NCBI GenBank assembly: GCA_047921175.1 | Contig: JBLRWQ010000003.1 | Span: forward strand, 30,743 to 94,742 | Length of the DNA: 64,000 nt | Reading direction: 5' to 3' | From: T1Sed10-7 sp047921175 | GTDB taxonomy: Bacteria; Actinomycetota; Nitriliruptoria; Nitriliruptorales; Nitriliruptoraceae | Part shown: positions 1 through 8,387 of the stretch, one piece after another | Layout of the letters: each line of letters begins with the position of its first letter | Position numbering within the stretch: the stretch's first letter is position 1 | The notes under the pieces: generated by a model | Told to the model about the DNA's origin: nothing | Seen by the model: only the letters and a program-made list of their open reading frames with translations | The model's database searches: none | Translations under genes and position numbers: made by a program

Positions 1-859
1 CTTCGCCCAGCACGGCAGCATCGCGGCCACCGCTGCCGCCGTGGGCTACACCCCGTCCGCGGTCTCGCAGCAGCTGGCCACGCTGGAACGCGAGACGGGG
101 GTGGCGCTGCTGGACCGGACCGCCCGCAGCGCCGAGCTGACCGCGCTCGGCCGGCGCCTGGCACGGCATGCGGCCGACATCCTCGCCGCGGTGGAGGCCG
201 CCGAGGTCGACCTCGCCGAGCGCAGCAGCCGGCCGTCGGGGACGGTCCACATCGCCGCGGTCCCGAGCGCGGCGGTGGCGTTGGCCCCGGCGCTGGCGAC
301 CGTGCGAGCCGACCACCCGGACGTGGAGCTCGTCGTCCACCAGTCGCGTCCGGGGACCGCCCTGACCCGGCTGCGGGCCCGCGAGATCGACCTGGCGATC
401 GTCGACGACCACGCGCCGGACCCGCCGACCACCTACCCCCGGCTCGACGCCGAGGTGCTCCGGGTGGACCCGCTGGTGCTCGTCCTCCCCGCCGGGCACC
501 CCGTTGCCACCGGCGAGGGATCCGCGGACCTCGCGGCACTCACCGAGGGCCCGTGGCTGTGTGCACCGACGGGGGAGCCGTCCCGGACCGCGACCGACCG
601 GGTCCTGGCCGAGGCCGGGGTCACCCCCACCACGCTGTGGGAGTTCGAGGGGCTGGCCACGCTGGCGACGCTGGTCAGCCAGGGGGTCGGCATCGCCGTG
701 CTGCCACGGTTGGCCATCACCCGCCCACTCGAGGAGCTGGTCGCGGTGCGGGCCCTGCCGGTGCCGACCAGCCGGGCGATCGTGGCCGTGACACGGACGA
801 GCTCGCGCCACCGGCCGGCGATCGAGGCCACCCTGGCCGCGCTGCGGGCCGAGGCGTGA
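1..859 (+). CDS. LysR-family transcriptional regulator, 5' end outside window
   Basis: The reading frame is already open at base 2 and encodes the second half of a LysR-type winged helix-turn-helix (GYTPSAVSQQLATLE recognition helix, then the ETGVALLDR wing), so the true start lies upstream of the window. A linker helix follows, then a LysR substrate-binding domain starting near GTVHIAAVP and ending at the stop at 857-859. A GTG at 41 is in frame but would cut the DNA-binding helix in two and is not a credible start. LysR proteins bind promoters as tetramers and respond to a small ligand; the ligand here cannot be told. It converges on the molybdopterin oxidoreductase gene with only three bases between stops, so there is no room for an independent terminator. 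The regulated gene may lie left of the window. Confidence 0.9.
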   Translation, partial: FAQHGSIAATAAAVGYTPSAVSQQLATLERETGVALLDRTARSAELTALGRRLARHAADILAAVEAAEVDLAERSSRPSGTVHIAAVPSAAVALAPALATVRADHPDVELVVHQSRPGTALTRLRAREIDLAIVDDHAPDPPTTYPRLDAEVLRVDPLVLVLPAGHPVATGEGSADLAALTEGPWLCAPTGEPSRTATDRVLAEAGVTPTTLWEFEGLATLATLVSQGVGIAVLPRLAITRPLEELVAVRALPVPTSRAIVAVTRTSSRHRPAIEATLAALRAEA

Positions 860-862
860 GGG

Positions 863-1702
863 TCAGTCGCCCCGGAAGCGCTGCTCCCGCCAGGGGTCCC
901 CGAGATCGTGGTAGCCCCGCTCCTCCCAGTACCCGCGCACCTCACGGTCGAGCAGGCGCAGCTCCGTCACCCACTTGACCGACTTCCAGCCGTACAGGTG
1001 CGGGACGACCAGCCGCAGCGGCCCGCCGTGTTCCCGCGCCAGGGGCCGGCCGTCGTGCGCCCAGGCGAGCAGGACGTCGTCGCGGCACAGGTCGGCCAGG
1101 GCCAGGTTGGTGCTGTAGGCCGGATACCCCGACACGACCGCGTGGGTCGCCTCGGGTCGGACGCCCGCCCGCGCCAGCACGTCCGCGACGCGCACCCCGG
1201 TCCAGGTGTTGTCCAGCCGGCTCCAGGTCGTCACGCAGTGCAGATCCCGGGTCAGCGAGACCACCTCGAGCGCCGCCAGGTCCGCGAACCGCAGCACGAG
1301 CCGCGCCGTGACCAGCCCGGTGACCACCACCCGGACGTCAGGGCGGTCCCAGTCCGGCGCCCGACCCACGTGCAGGACCGGGAAGCCGGCGGTCAGGTGC
1401 TGGCCGGGCGGGACACGGTCCGGGTCGTCGGTCGCCGTCGGGGGGACCGCGACCTCGGGGCTGGGTCCGAGCAGCGTGGCCACCTCGACCGCATCCAGGT
1501 CCGCGACCCGCCGCGCGATCGCACCGGCCAGCTCGAGGCGCAGATCGTCGTCGACGACCGCATCGAGGTGGTCGCGCGCCTCGGACAGCAGACGGGCGAG
1601 CTGCTCACGGACCGGCGCCACCTCGGTGCGTGCGGGCGCGGCCTTGCGGATGTCGTCCGCACGGCGCAGCAGGCGCGCGATCGTCGCTGCCGCCTCGGCC
1701 AT
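863..1702 (-). CDS. sulfite-oxidase-like molybdopterin-dependent oxidoreductase
   Basis: The protein is 279 residues. Residues 1-85 are a helical, Arg/Ala/Asp-rich extension not needed for catalysis. Residues about 100-275 are an oxidoreductase molybdopterin-binding domain of the sulfite oxidase/YedY superfamily: Cys156 in DLHCVTTW matches the family's molybdenum-ligating cysteine, followed by WTGVRVADVL, the GGPLRLVVPHLYGWKSVKW block and a C-terminal ERGYHDLGDPWREQRF tail typical of actinobacterial members. There is no Tat signal and no fused heme or dimerisation domain, so it is probably a cytoplasmic single-domain enzyme with an unknown substrate. The ATG at 1702 is the first good start. 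The gene is divergent from the carbonic-anhydrase-like gene across about 150 bases. Confidence 0.88.
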   Translation of the reverse strand: MAEAAATIARLLRRADDIRKAAPARTEVAPVREQLARLLSEARDHLDAVVDDDLRLELAGAIARRVADLDAVEVATLLGPSPEVAVPPTATDDPDRVPPGQHLTAGFPVLHVGRAPDWDRPDVRVVVTGLVTARLVLRFADLAALEVVSLTRDLHCVTTWSRLDNTWTGVRVADVLARAGVRPEATHAVVSGYPAYSTNLALADLCRDDVLLAWAHDGRPLAREHGGPLRLVVPHLYGWKSVKWVTELRLLDREVRGYWEERGYHDLGDPWREQRFRGD

Positions 1703-1854
1703 GGGGTGCCTCCGTGTCTCGGCGCGGGTGGGAGGGGGGGAACCGGACCGTCCCTGCGGCAGCCTGGCACATCCCGCGTTCGGGGTCGATGCGACGCGGG
1801 TGCGGCGCCGGTGGCAGACTCGCGCGCACCCCTGCCCGCACCCGAGGAGCCCCC

Positions 1855-2388
1855 ATGGCCCGCATCCTGACCGTCGACGGCCACACCCCCCACGTGGATC
1901 CCGCGGCCTTCGTGGCCGAGACCGCGGTGGTCGCCGGCCAGGTGCGCCTGGCTGCCGGGGCGTCGATCTGGTTCGGCTGCGTGCTGCGATCCGAGCGCAG
2001 CACGATCACCATCGGCCGCGACACCAACCTGCAGGACCTCACGGTCGTCCACACCGACGACGGCGTGCCCACCACCATCGGGGACCGTGTGACCGTCGGG
2101 CACCGGGCGCTCCTGCACGGCTGCACGGTCGAGGACGATGCCCTGATCGGGATGGGGGCCATCCTGCTGAACGGCTCCCACGTGGGCGCAGGTGCGGTGG
2201 TCGCCGCCGGTGCCGTGGTCCGCGAGGGCCAGCACGTCCCACCCGGTGCGCTCGCGGTCGGCGTCCCGGCCCGGGTCCGCGAGGACGTCGAGCTGCCCGA
2301 GGTCCCCCGCCGCAACGTCGCCGGCTACCTCGCGCTCGCCGAGCTCTACCGCGAGGCGGGCCCCACCGACGCACGGCCAGCGCGATGA
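1855..2388 (+). CDS. gamma-carbonic-anhydrase-family left-handed beta-helix protein
   Basis: A 177-residue hexapeptide-repeat protein of the gamma-carbonic anhydrase/YrdA/PaaY family. Repeats such as ITIGRDTNLQDL, TTIGDRVTVG and ALIGMGAILL build the left-handed beta-helix, and a C-terminal helix (RRNVAGYLALAELY) follows. His66 (VVH), His83 (VGH) and His88 (LHGC) sit where the family binds zinc between subunits of the trimer. Whether it hydrates CO2 or acts in other metabolism is not resolved by sequence. The ATG at 1855 is preceded by GAGGAG at about the right distance. Its TGA overlaps the next gene's ATG (ATGA at 2385-2388), so the two are likely translationally coupled. Confidence 0.92.
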   Translation: MARILTVDGHTPHVDPAAFVAETAVVAGQVRLAAGASIWFGCVLRSERSTITIGRDTNLQDLTVVHTDDGVPTTIGDRVTVGHRALLHGCTVEDDALIGMGAILLNGSHVGAGAVVAAGAVVREGQHVPPGALAVGVPARVREDVELPEVPRRNVAGYLALAELYREAGPTDARPAR

Positions 2389-3581
2389 GCGGACCGGGCG
2401 GGCCGGTGCCACCGGGCGGGTCGACCACCACGGCCACGCAGCGGATCCTGGGCGATCTGGTCGGGTTCGCGTCGGTGAGCCGGACCTCGAACCTCGAGCT
2501 GCTCGGCTACGTCGAGGCCCTGCTCGATGCCCACGGGATCCCCCACCGCCGCGGCCTGGACCCGACCGGGACCCGCGGCAACCTCGTCGCCCGTCTCGGC
2601 CCCGCGGTCCCCGGTGGGGTGGTCCTCACCGGACACACCGACGTCGTCCCCGTGGCTGGCCAGGCCTGGACCACGGACCCGTTCCGGCTCCGCCGCGACG
2701 GCGACCGGCTGGTCGGGCGGGGCACCACCGACATGAAGGGCTTCCTGGCGAGCGTGCTCGCCCACGTGCCGGCCATGGCCGCGGCCGACCTGCAGCGACC
2801 GGTCCTGCTCGTGCTGACCTACGACGAGGAGATCGGCACCGTCGGGGCCCCGGGCGCCGTGGAGCTGCTGCTGGCGACCGAGCCACGCCCCGCGGCCGTG
2901 CTCGTGGGCGAGCCCACCGGCATGCTCCCCGTCGTCGCGCACAAGGGGGTCCGATCCTTCACGACCGTCGTGGAGGGCCGCGACGGTCACTCGTCGCAGC
3001 CGCAGCTGGCGGCCAACGCCCTTGCCGCGCTGGTCCGCATCGCGACCTTCATCGACGACCTGGCGGGCCGTGTCGCCGCAGGCCCGCAGGACCCGAGCTT
3101 CGACCCGCCCTACACCACCTTCAACCTGGCCACGCTGACCGCCGGTCAGGCCATCAACATCGTGCCACGACGGGCCGAGCTGACCTGGGAGTACCGGCCG
3201 GTGCCCGCCGACGACGGCGAAGCGCTGGCCGACGAGGTGCTGCGCTTCGCGTCCGAGCAGGTGCTCCCGCGCCTCCAGGCCACCACCGGCGAGGGGACCA
3301 TCACCACCCGGGCCGAGGCCGTGGCACGCGGGCTCCGACCCGAGGTCGACGGTGCCGCCGAAGCGCTCGTCCGCCGCCTCACGGGCTCGACCGCACCGGG
3401 GGGGACGGTGCCCTACGGCACCGACGGCGGCCACTTCCAGGCCGCCGGGCTGTCGACGGTGGTCTGCGGACCGGGCTCGATCGAGCAGGCACACCAACCG
3501 GACGAGTGGATCGCGACCTCGCAGCTGGCGGCCTGCGACGCGATGCTCGCCGCGCTCGTCGCCGAGCTGACCGGACCCTGA
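2385..3581 (+). CDS. M20 family amidohydrolase, acetylornithine deacetylase-like (ArgE type)
   Basis: 398 residues, a usual length for M20 zinc peptidases and deacylases. Visible metal and catalytic residues are His84 and Asp86 in LTGHTDVVP, Asp116 in GTTDMKG, the Glu148-Glu149 pair in TYDEEIGT and His370 near the C-terminus (EQAHQPDE). The lid/dimerisation domain lies between about residues 185 and 300 (VAHKGVRSF, DGHSSQP). Overall similarity is to ArgE-type acetylornithine deacetylases, which make ornithine from N-acetylornithine, but M20 substrates are hard to predict and no arginine genes are nearby. The ATG overlaps the stop of the upstream gamma-carbonic-anhydrase-like gene. It converges on the macro-domain gene 18 bases downstream. 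Confidence 0.88.
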   Translation: MSGPGGPVPPGGSTTTATQRILGDLVGFASVSRTSNLELLGYVEALLDAHGIPHRRGLDPTGTRGNLVARLGPAVPGGVVLTGHTDVVPVAGQAWTTDPFRLRRDGDRLVGRGTTDMKGFLASVLAHVPAMAAADLQRPVLLVLTYDEEIGTVGAPGAVELLLATEPRPAAVLVGEPTGMLPVVAHKGVRSFTTVVEGRDGHSSQPQLAANALAALVRIATFIDDLAGRVAAGPQDPSFDPPYTTFNLATLTAGQAINIVPRRAELTWEYRPVPADDGEALADEVLRFASEQVLPRLQATTGEGTITTRAEAVARGLRPEVDGAAEALVRRLTGSTAPGGTVPYGTDGGHFQAAGLSTVVCGPGSIEQAHQPDEWIATSQLAACDAMLAALVAELTGP

Positions 3582-3599
3582 CCCGGCCCCGCGGTCACC

Positions 3600-4139
3600 T
3601 CAGCCGTCGAGCGCGGCCAGCACCTCGGCGTGGACGCGGAGGTCGTCCGACGAGAACAGCACGAAGCGCACCAGCCGCAGCGGGGTGGGCTCGGCCAACA
3701 TCTCGCGGACGGTGGACAGCGCCACCTCGGCGGCTTCCTGGACGGGGTAGCCGAACGCCCCCGTCGAGATGGCCGGGAACGCGACGCTCGCGAGCCCTTC
3801 GTCGGCCGCGAGCGCCAACGCCCGCCGGTAGCAGCTGGCCAGCAGCGCCGCGGCCGGCTCATCACGGCCGTGGACCGGCCCCAGCGCGTGCAGCACCCGG
3901 CGGTTGGGGAGCCGGAAGGCGTCGGTCGCCACCACCTCACCGGGAGCGATCGGCGCCAACGGGCGACAGGCCCGGTCCAGCTCGCGGCCCGCCGCCCGAT
4001 GGATCGCCCCGGCGACACCGCCCCCGGGACGGAGCGCAGCGTTGGCGGCGTTGACGATCGCGTCGATGTCCGGCTGCTGGGTGATGTCCCCCTGCCGCAG
4101 CTCGATCCGGGCCGGGCCGATCACCAGCTCGCGACGCAC
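3600..4139 (-). CDS. macro domain ADP-ribose-binding/hydrolase-like protein
   Basis: A stand-alone macro domain of 179 residues. The phosphate/ADP-ribose loop is seen as DAIVNAANAAL followed by GGGVAGAIHRAAG (residues about 26-51), and the second loop as FPAISTGAFGYP, both diagnostic. Such proteins remove or bind ADP-ribose or O-acetyl-ADP-ribose. The GTG at 4137-4139 is chosen because a strong GGGAGGAGG sequence lies just upstream on the minus strand. The frame stays open much further upstream, but that part is Arg/Pro-rich and antisense to the AMIN-like gene. The immediately upstream region is unusually short, because the damaged AMIN-like gene begins to be open only about 34 bases away. 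Confidence 0.88.
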   Translation of the reverse strand: MRRELVIGPARIELRQGDITQQPDIDAIVNAANAALRPGGGVAGAIHRAAGRELDRACRPLAPIAPGEVVATDAFRLPNRRVLHALGPVHGRDEPAAALLASCYRRALALAADEGLASVAFPAISTGAFGYPVQEAAEVALSTVREMLAEPTPLRLVRFVLFSSDDLRVHAEVLAALDG

Positions 4140-4442
4140 GCGGCCTCCTCCCGCCGGTCGCCACGACCGTAGGGGGACCGGACGCGCCGCGCGAGCACGC
4201 ACCGTCCGTGTGGCCGGGTCCAGGCGACCGGGGGCCGCCCCGCCGCCCGCGCCGAGGACGGCAGCGAGGATCCCGACGAGCCCACCGGCGCGCCGGAGCC
4301 GGAGCTCGAGGACCCGACCGACCCCTGGGACGGTGACGAGGACACCGCCCCGGAGAGCGACGTCGAGCGGATCGCCGGGGAGCTGACGGACGGCCGCAGC
4401 GAGCGCGAGGGGGCCTGGGGCGAGGACCTGCGTCTCGTCGAG

Positions 4443-4814
4443 GTGCGCGTCGGCGCCCACGACGGCTTCGACCGGGTCACCTTCGAGCTGGCCGGCGACG
4501 GCGAGGCGGGCGGGTGGATCGAGCCGCAGGAGGACCCGGTCGCCCAGGGCTCGGGGCGCCCCCTGGACGTGGCGGGCAGCACGACGCTGCTCATGGCGGT
4601 CCAGCCGCTGCCCTACCCCGAGGACGGCGAGCTGACGACCCCCGACCGGGTCGCGGCGCCCGCCGGCGCGACGATCCTGACCGAACTCGTCCAGGACAGC
4701 CTGTTCGAGGGCCAGCACCGCTTCGCGATCGGCCTGGAGAGGCCGGCTGCCTACGTCGTCGAACGGCTCGAGGACCCTGAGCGCGTGGTCATCGACCTCG
4801 TCCCCCGCTCGTGA
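4443..4814 (+). CDS. AMIN-like domain protein lacking its normal 5' end (probable gene fragment)
   Basis: From the GTG at 4443 the frame encodes 123 residues matching the actinobacterial AMIN-like domain: VGAHDGFDRVTFEL at the start, a central GSGRPLDVAGSTTLL and a C-terminal AAYVVERLEDPERVVIDL. These domains normally sit behind a signal peptide or lipobox and an acidic linker. Here the same frame is open back to a TAG at about 4170 and from about 4250 encodes a very acidic Pro/Glu/Asp linker, but it contains no ATG, GTG or TTG before 4443, has no Shine-Dalgarno at 4443, and no frame upstream offers a signal peptide. I read it as a cell-envelope protein gene whose promoter and export signal were lost. 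It converges on the lipoprotein gene. Confidence 0.6.
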   Translation: MRVGAHDGFDRVTFELAGDGEAGGWIEPQEDPVAQGSGRPLDVAGSTTLLMAVQPLPYPEDGELTTPDRVAAPAGATILTELVQDSLFEGQHRFAIGLERPAAYVVERLEDPERVVIDLVPRS

Positions 4815-4838
4815 TCCCCGCGCGCACCTGGCACCCGG

Positions 4839-5519
4839 TCAGCAGCTCTCGCCCGGCCCGCAGGCCGCGTTGGCGTGCAGCTCGTTGAGCACGCTCGGGA
4901 AGCCCTGGACCGCCTCGATGTGTGCCGCCGCACGGGCCTCATCGTCCTCCTCGATGCCGGCAAGCCCGTCGGCCAGGGCCGTGCAGACCCGGTCGAAGCT
5001 GGTGATGGCCCGTTCGTGCCAGGGTTCGGCGGCCGTCGGGGGCGCGAGACCGCGGACCTGACCCGTGACCTCGGCCCACGCATCCTGCAGCCCATGCAGC
5101 TGGTCCGCGTAGGCCACCTCGTCGCTGGCACCGGCCAGGTAGCCGTCGAGGTCGGCGGCCAGGTCCATGACCAGGATCTCGAGCTCGAAGTTGGCGTCGA
5201 GCATGGCCCGCTCGTACGCCGCCGGGTCGAGCTCGGTCGTCACCGGCTCGGCGGCGAGGTCACAGGTCGCCGCGGCCGGCTGGCCGGGGCCCGCCTGCGG
5301 GTCGGGCGCCGGCGCGTCGTCGGCGTCGGGGTCGGCCTGCCCGACCGCGCCATCCGGTCCGGGGTCCCCCTCGTCCAGCGCCGTCGCGACGTCCTCGGGC
5401 TCGGCCTGTGCGCCAGCCTCGGCGACGGGATCCTCCACCTCGAGACCCGCGCCGCCGCACGCGGTGAGCAGCACCGCCGCGACCACGCCGGCCGCCCATC
5501 CCGTCCGTGTGCTGCGCAT
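4839..5519 (-). CDS. putative secreted lipoprotein of unknown function
   Basis: 226 residues. The N-terminus is a lipoprotein signal: basic start, hydrophobic core GVVAAVLL, and lipobox LLTAC with Cys21 as the lipidated residue. Residues about 25-85 are a low-complexity Asp/Glu/Pro/Ala linker that would hold the protein off the membrane. Residues about 86-226 form an alpha-helical domain (DPAAYERAMLDANFELEIL, then DEVAYADQLHGLQDAWAEV) with several cysteines, including two at the extreme C-terminus. I recognise no named family. The ATG at 5519 sits directly before the signal peptide. It is just downstream of the phosphofructokinase gene on the same strand and may be cotranscribed. Confidence 0.8.
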   Translation of the reverse strand: MRSTRTGWAAGVVAAVLLTACGGAGLEVEDPVAEAGAQAEPEDVATALDEGDPGPDGAVGQADPDADDAPAPDPQAGPGQPAAATCDLAAEPVTTELDPAAYERAMLDANFELEILVMDLAADLDGYLAGASDEVAYADQLHGLQDAWAEVTGQVRGLAPPTAAEPWHERAITSFDRVCTALADGLAGIEEDDEARAAAHIEAVQGFPSVLNELHANAACGPGESC

Positions 5520-5533
5520 CCGGTCCTCCACGG

Positions 5534-7804
5534 TCAGGGCGTGTCGGGCGGGGACCACGCCGGCATCCCGGACATCACGTCCGCGAGTGGCCGGAGCCGC
5601 TCGTACCAGGTCTCCTCGGCGGGACGGCGTGCGGTCGGATGGAGCAGCTCGCGGAACCGCGACAGTGGCGTGAAGGTGACCTTGCCGCCGATCAGGCCGC
5701 ACATGGCGCTCTCGGGCGCGTCGGCCTCCAGCTCACCGAGCAGGTGATCGACGCAGCGCACCGCCAGCCGGGTCGCCTGGATGCGGTCGAAGGGGCTCGG
5801 GTCCCCACCCTGCTGCACGTGCCCGAGGATGGCCTGGCGCACGTCGAACAGCCCACCGCTCTCCTTCTCGAACAGCGCCCAGAGGAACGGGGTGGTGTAG
5901 ACGTCATCCGCCCGCTCGCCACGGATGATGACCCCGAGCCGCTGCCCCTCGCGGAAGCGCTGGTTGAGGCACTCCACGTCGTGCTTGAGGCGGTCGAGGG
6001 TGATGCCCTCCTCGGGGGTGTAGACGAACTCCGCCCCCGTGGCGATCCCGCCCACCAACGCGAGGTAGCCGGACTCCTTGCCCATCACCTCGACCACGAA
6101 CACCCGGGTGGAGGCCACGGCGGACTGCTTGATCTTGTCCACGTCCTCGACGATGGCGTTCAGCGCCGTGTCCGCACCGATCGCGAGGCCCGTGCCCGGC
6201 ACGTCGTTGGAGATCGTGACCGGCAGGCACACGATGGGGATGTCGAGCTCCGGGTGGTCGCCGCGGGCCTGCCACAGCGCCTCCGCGGCCTGGTAGCCGT
6301 TGAAGCTGCCGAACATCAGCAGCCCCTCGATGCGGTGCTCGGCGATCTGTGCCGCGATGGCCGGCAGGTCCGCCTCCGGCGGCACGTAGCGCTTGGTGCC
6401 GAGCTCGGCGCCGCCCCGGGCGGTCCAGCCGTTGACCGACATCCAGTCGAGCTCCTCGATGCTGCCGTCACGCAGCCCGGGGAAGCCACCGCGGACCCCG
6501 ACCACCTCGTGGCCGCGGTCCAGGATGGTGCGCACGGCGGCCCGCACGGCCGTGTTCATCCCCGGCGCCAGCCCGCCGCCGTGCACGATGGCGAGACGCT
6601 TGGGCTCCGGCCCGTCCTCGGGTCGCGGCCGCGGCCGTCCACGCACCAGGGTCCGCATCGTCTCGTAGGCCTCGACGAAGCCGCGCCCGCGCAGCTGCAT
6701 GGCCTCCTCGAACCGCTTCTCCTTCAGCAGGTCGGCCATGGCCTGGGTCTTCTCGACCGCGTGCATCAGCGGCGAGGTCTCGATCCGGTTCTCCCGGATG
6801 CCGACCAGGAGCGCCTCCCCGGCGGCATTGCCGGCCGCGAGCTCCTGGACCGCGCGGTGGCCACAGCGGGTCCCGAGCACCCGGTCGAACGCGCTGGGTG
6901 AGCCGCCGCGCTGGACGTGCCCGAGCGTGGTGATGCGGGTGTCCTCGCCGAGCCCCTCGGCGAGGATGTCCCGCACCCGCTCGGCGGTGATGCGGACGCC
7001 GTAGCGGTCCCGGGCGCCCTCAGCGAGGATGACGATGTTCTGCCGGCGGCCGATCCTGCGCCCGTCCTCGACGGTGCGACGCAGGGCATCCTCCCAGCTG
7101 ACGGTCTGTGGCGGACGCTCGGGGATGAAGACCCACTGCGCCCCGCTGGCCAGGCCGGCCATGAGCGCCAGGTAGCCGCAGTTGCGCCCCATCACCTCGA
7201 CCACGAAGGAGCGCTGGTGGCTCGAGGCGGTGGACAGCAGCGCGTCGAGGGCCTCGGTGATGCGGTGCAGCGCGGTGTCGGTCCCGACGGTCATGTCGGT
7301 GCCGAACATGTCGTTGTCGATCGAGCCGACGATCCCGGCCAGCTGCAGCTGCGGGTGCGCGTCGGCCACGTCCTGCTCGAGCTCGCCGGCCTCGACCAGC
7401 TCGGCGAGCAGCTCGGGCCACTCGCTGGAGAGCAGGTTCGCCCCCGTCAGCGAGCCGTCGCCGCCGATCACCACCAGCGCGTCGATGTCGCGCTCGACGA
7501 GGTTGCGCGCCGCCTTGCGCCGGCCGTCCCGCGTCCGGAACTCCTGGCTGCGGGCGGTCCCGATGATGGTGCCGCCGCGGTGCAGGATGCCGCCGACGTG
7601 GTGGGACTGCGCCGCCACGATCGCCGGCCCACCGTCGACCATGCCGCGATAGCCCTCGTGGATGATGTAGGGCTGGATGCCCAGATGCAGCGCTGTGCGG
7701 ACCACGCCGCGTACCGCGGCGTTCATCCCGGCGGAGTCTCCCCCACTGGTCAGGACCCCCAGGCTCTGGGGACGGTTCGCGGTCGCGTTGGTCGTGTCGG
7801 TCAC
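5534..7804 (-). CDS. double-length 6-phosphofructokinase (tandem PFK fusion, ATP type)
   Basis: 756 residues made of two PfkA-like halves, the architecture known from eukaryotic enzymes and some bacteria. The N-half has the glycine loop GVLTSGGDSAGMN (16-28), GGDGS (114-118), SIDNDMFGTD (161-170) with catalytic Asp163, VEVMGRNCGYLA and GHVQRGGSPSAFDR. The GGDGS plus a non-Lys residue before the SIDND motif point to ATP rather than pyrophosphate as donor. In the C-half GGDGS is replaced by GSFNG (499-503) and the catalytic Asp by Ser532 in TISND, so that half is probably regulatory, though it keeps MGKESGYLAL and GHVQQGGDPS. It catalyses the committed step of glycolysis. GTG at 7804 is chosen from a GGAG just upstream; the frame extends further but with non-PFK sequence. 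Confidence 0.92.
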   Translation of the reverse strand: MTDTTNATANRPQSLGVLTSGGDSAGMNAAVRGVVRTALHLGIQPYIIHEGYRGMVDGGPAIVAAQSHHVGGILHRGGTIIGTARSQEFRTRDGRRKAARNLVERDIDALVVIGGDGSLTGANLLSSEWPELLAELVEAGELEQDVADAHPQLQLAGIVGSIDNDMFGTDMTVGTDTALHRITEALDALLSTASSHQRSFVVEVMGRNCGYLALMAGLASGAQWVFIPERPPQTVSWEDALRRTVEDGRRIGRRQNIVILAEGARDRYGVRITAERVRDILAEGLGEDTRITTLGHVQRGGSPSAFDRVLGTRCGHRAVQELAAGNAAGEALLVGIRENRIETSPLMHAVEKTQAMADLLKEKRFEEAMQLRGRGFVEAYETMRTLVRGRPRPRPEDGPEPKRLAIVHGGGLAPGMNTAVRAAVRTILDRGHEVVGVRGGFPGLRDGSIEELDWMSVNGWTARGGAELGTKRYVPPEADLPAIAAQIAEHRIEGLLMFGSFNGYQAAEALWQARGDHPELDIPIVCLPVTISNDVPGTGLAIGADTALNAIVEDVDKIKQSAVASTRVFVVEVMGKESGYLALVGGIATGAEFVYTPEEGITLDRLKHDVECLNQRFREGQRLGVIIRGERADDVYTTPFLWALFEKESGGLFDVRQAILGHVQQGGDPSPFDRIQATRLAVRCVDHLLGELEADAPESAMCGLIGGKVTFTPLSRFRELLHPTARRPAEETWYERLRPLADVMSGMPAWSPPDTP

Positions 7805-7919
7805 CGGGTCGTCTCCAGCTCGTCGGTGCGTCGGGTGCCGTGGCTCGAGGTGGCGGGCTCGCCGCGCCGCGGCCCCACAGGCCGGGTCACGGCAGGGACC
7901 GCAGCCGCTGGCGGTGCGC

Positions 7920-7937
7920 CGTGTGATCTGGCACACG
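7920..7937. promoter_or_regulatory. inverted repeat upstream of the ATP-type PFK gene
   Basis: CGTGTG and CACACG form a perfect 6-base inverted repeat around a 6-base spacer, about 115 bases upstream of the PFK start, in the 228-base gap that holds no gene. It resembles a regulator operator but the half-site spacing does not match a classical CRP/FNR box. Function is inferred from position only. Confidence 0.35.
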
Positions 7938-8032
7938 TCGAACGTAGGCGGGATCGGTCAGCAACGGGGAGGTGACGAGCAGGTCCGCGGTGGCGTCGTG
8001 GGCCGCGAGCGCGATCGTGCGCACGGGGGCCG

Positions 8033-8377
8033 TCATGCCCAGCCCAGCTCGTGGAGGCGGTCGTCGTCGATACCGAGGTGGTGGGCGAACTCGTGCACCA
8101 CGGTCACGTAGACCTCCTCGACGAGCTCGTCGTCATCCGAGGCCAGCGCGCACAGCGGGGATCGGAAGATGCGGATCACGTCCGGGGTGGCACCGCTGTA
8201 CTCCTCCCGCTCGGTCAGCGGGATCCCCTCGTAGATGCCGAGGAGGTCGGGCTCGTCCTCGTGCTCGTCCTGCACGAGCACGACCACGTTGTCGAACGCC
8301 TCCACGAGGGGCTCGGGCAGGGCGTCCATCGCCTGCCCGACCAGCTCCTCGAAGCGCGACATCGCGACCAGCTCCAT
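8033..8377 (-). CDS. small zincin-like metallopeptidase family protein
   Basis: 114 residues with the motif VVHEFAHHLGIDDDRLHELG at the C-terminus. His95, Glu96 and His99 form an HExxH zinc site, with Asp/His residues downstream as the likely third ligand. This is the pattern of the short metallopeptidase-like family widespread in actinobacteria, which are usually 110-140 residues. Peptidase activity in the family is not well established. An internal Met6 (MSRFEELV) is an alternative start matching many relatives. It is cytoplasmic, with no signal peptide, and is 10 bases downstream of the AAA ATPase gene on the same strand. Confidence 0.8.
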   Translation of the reverse strand: MELVAMSRFEELVGQAMDALPEPLVEAFDNVVVLVQDEHEDEPDLLGIYEGIPLTEREEYSGATPDVIRIFRSPLCALASDDDELVEEVYVTVVHEFAHHLGIDDDRLHELGWA

Positions 8378-8387
8378 GCCTGCGAGG

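Noticed and set aside
7920..7937. CRP/FNR box upstream of the PFK gene
   Set aside because: TGTG and CACA halves are present but separated by 6 rather than 8 bases, so it is kept only as an unassigned inverted repeat.
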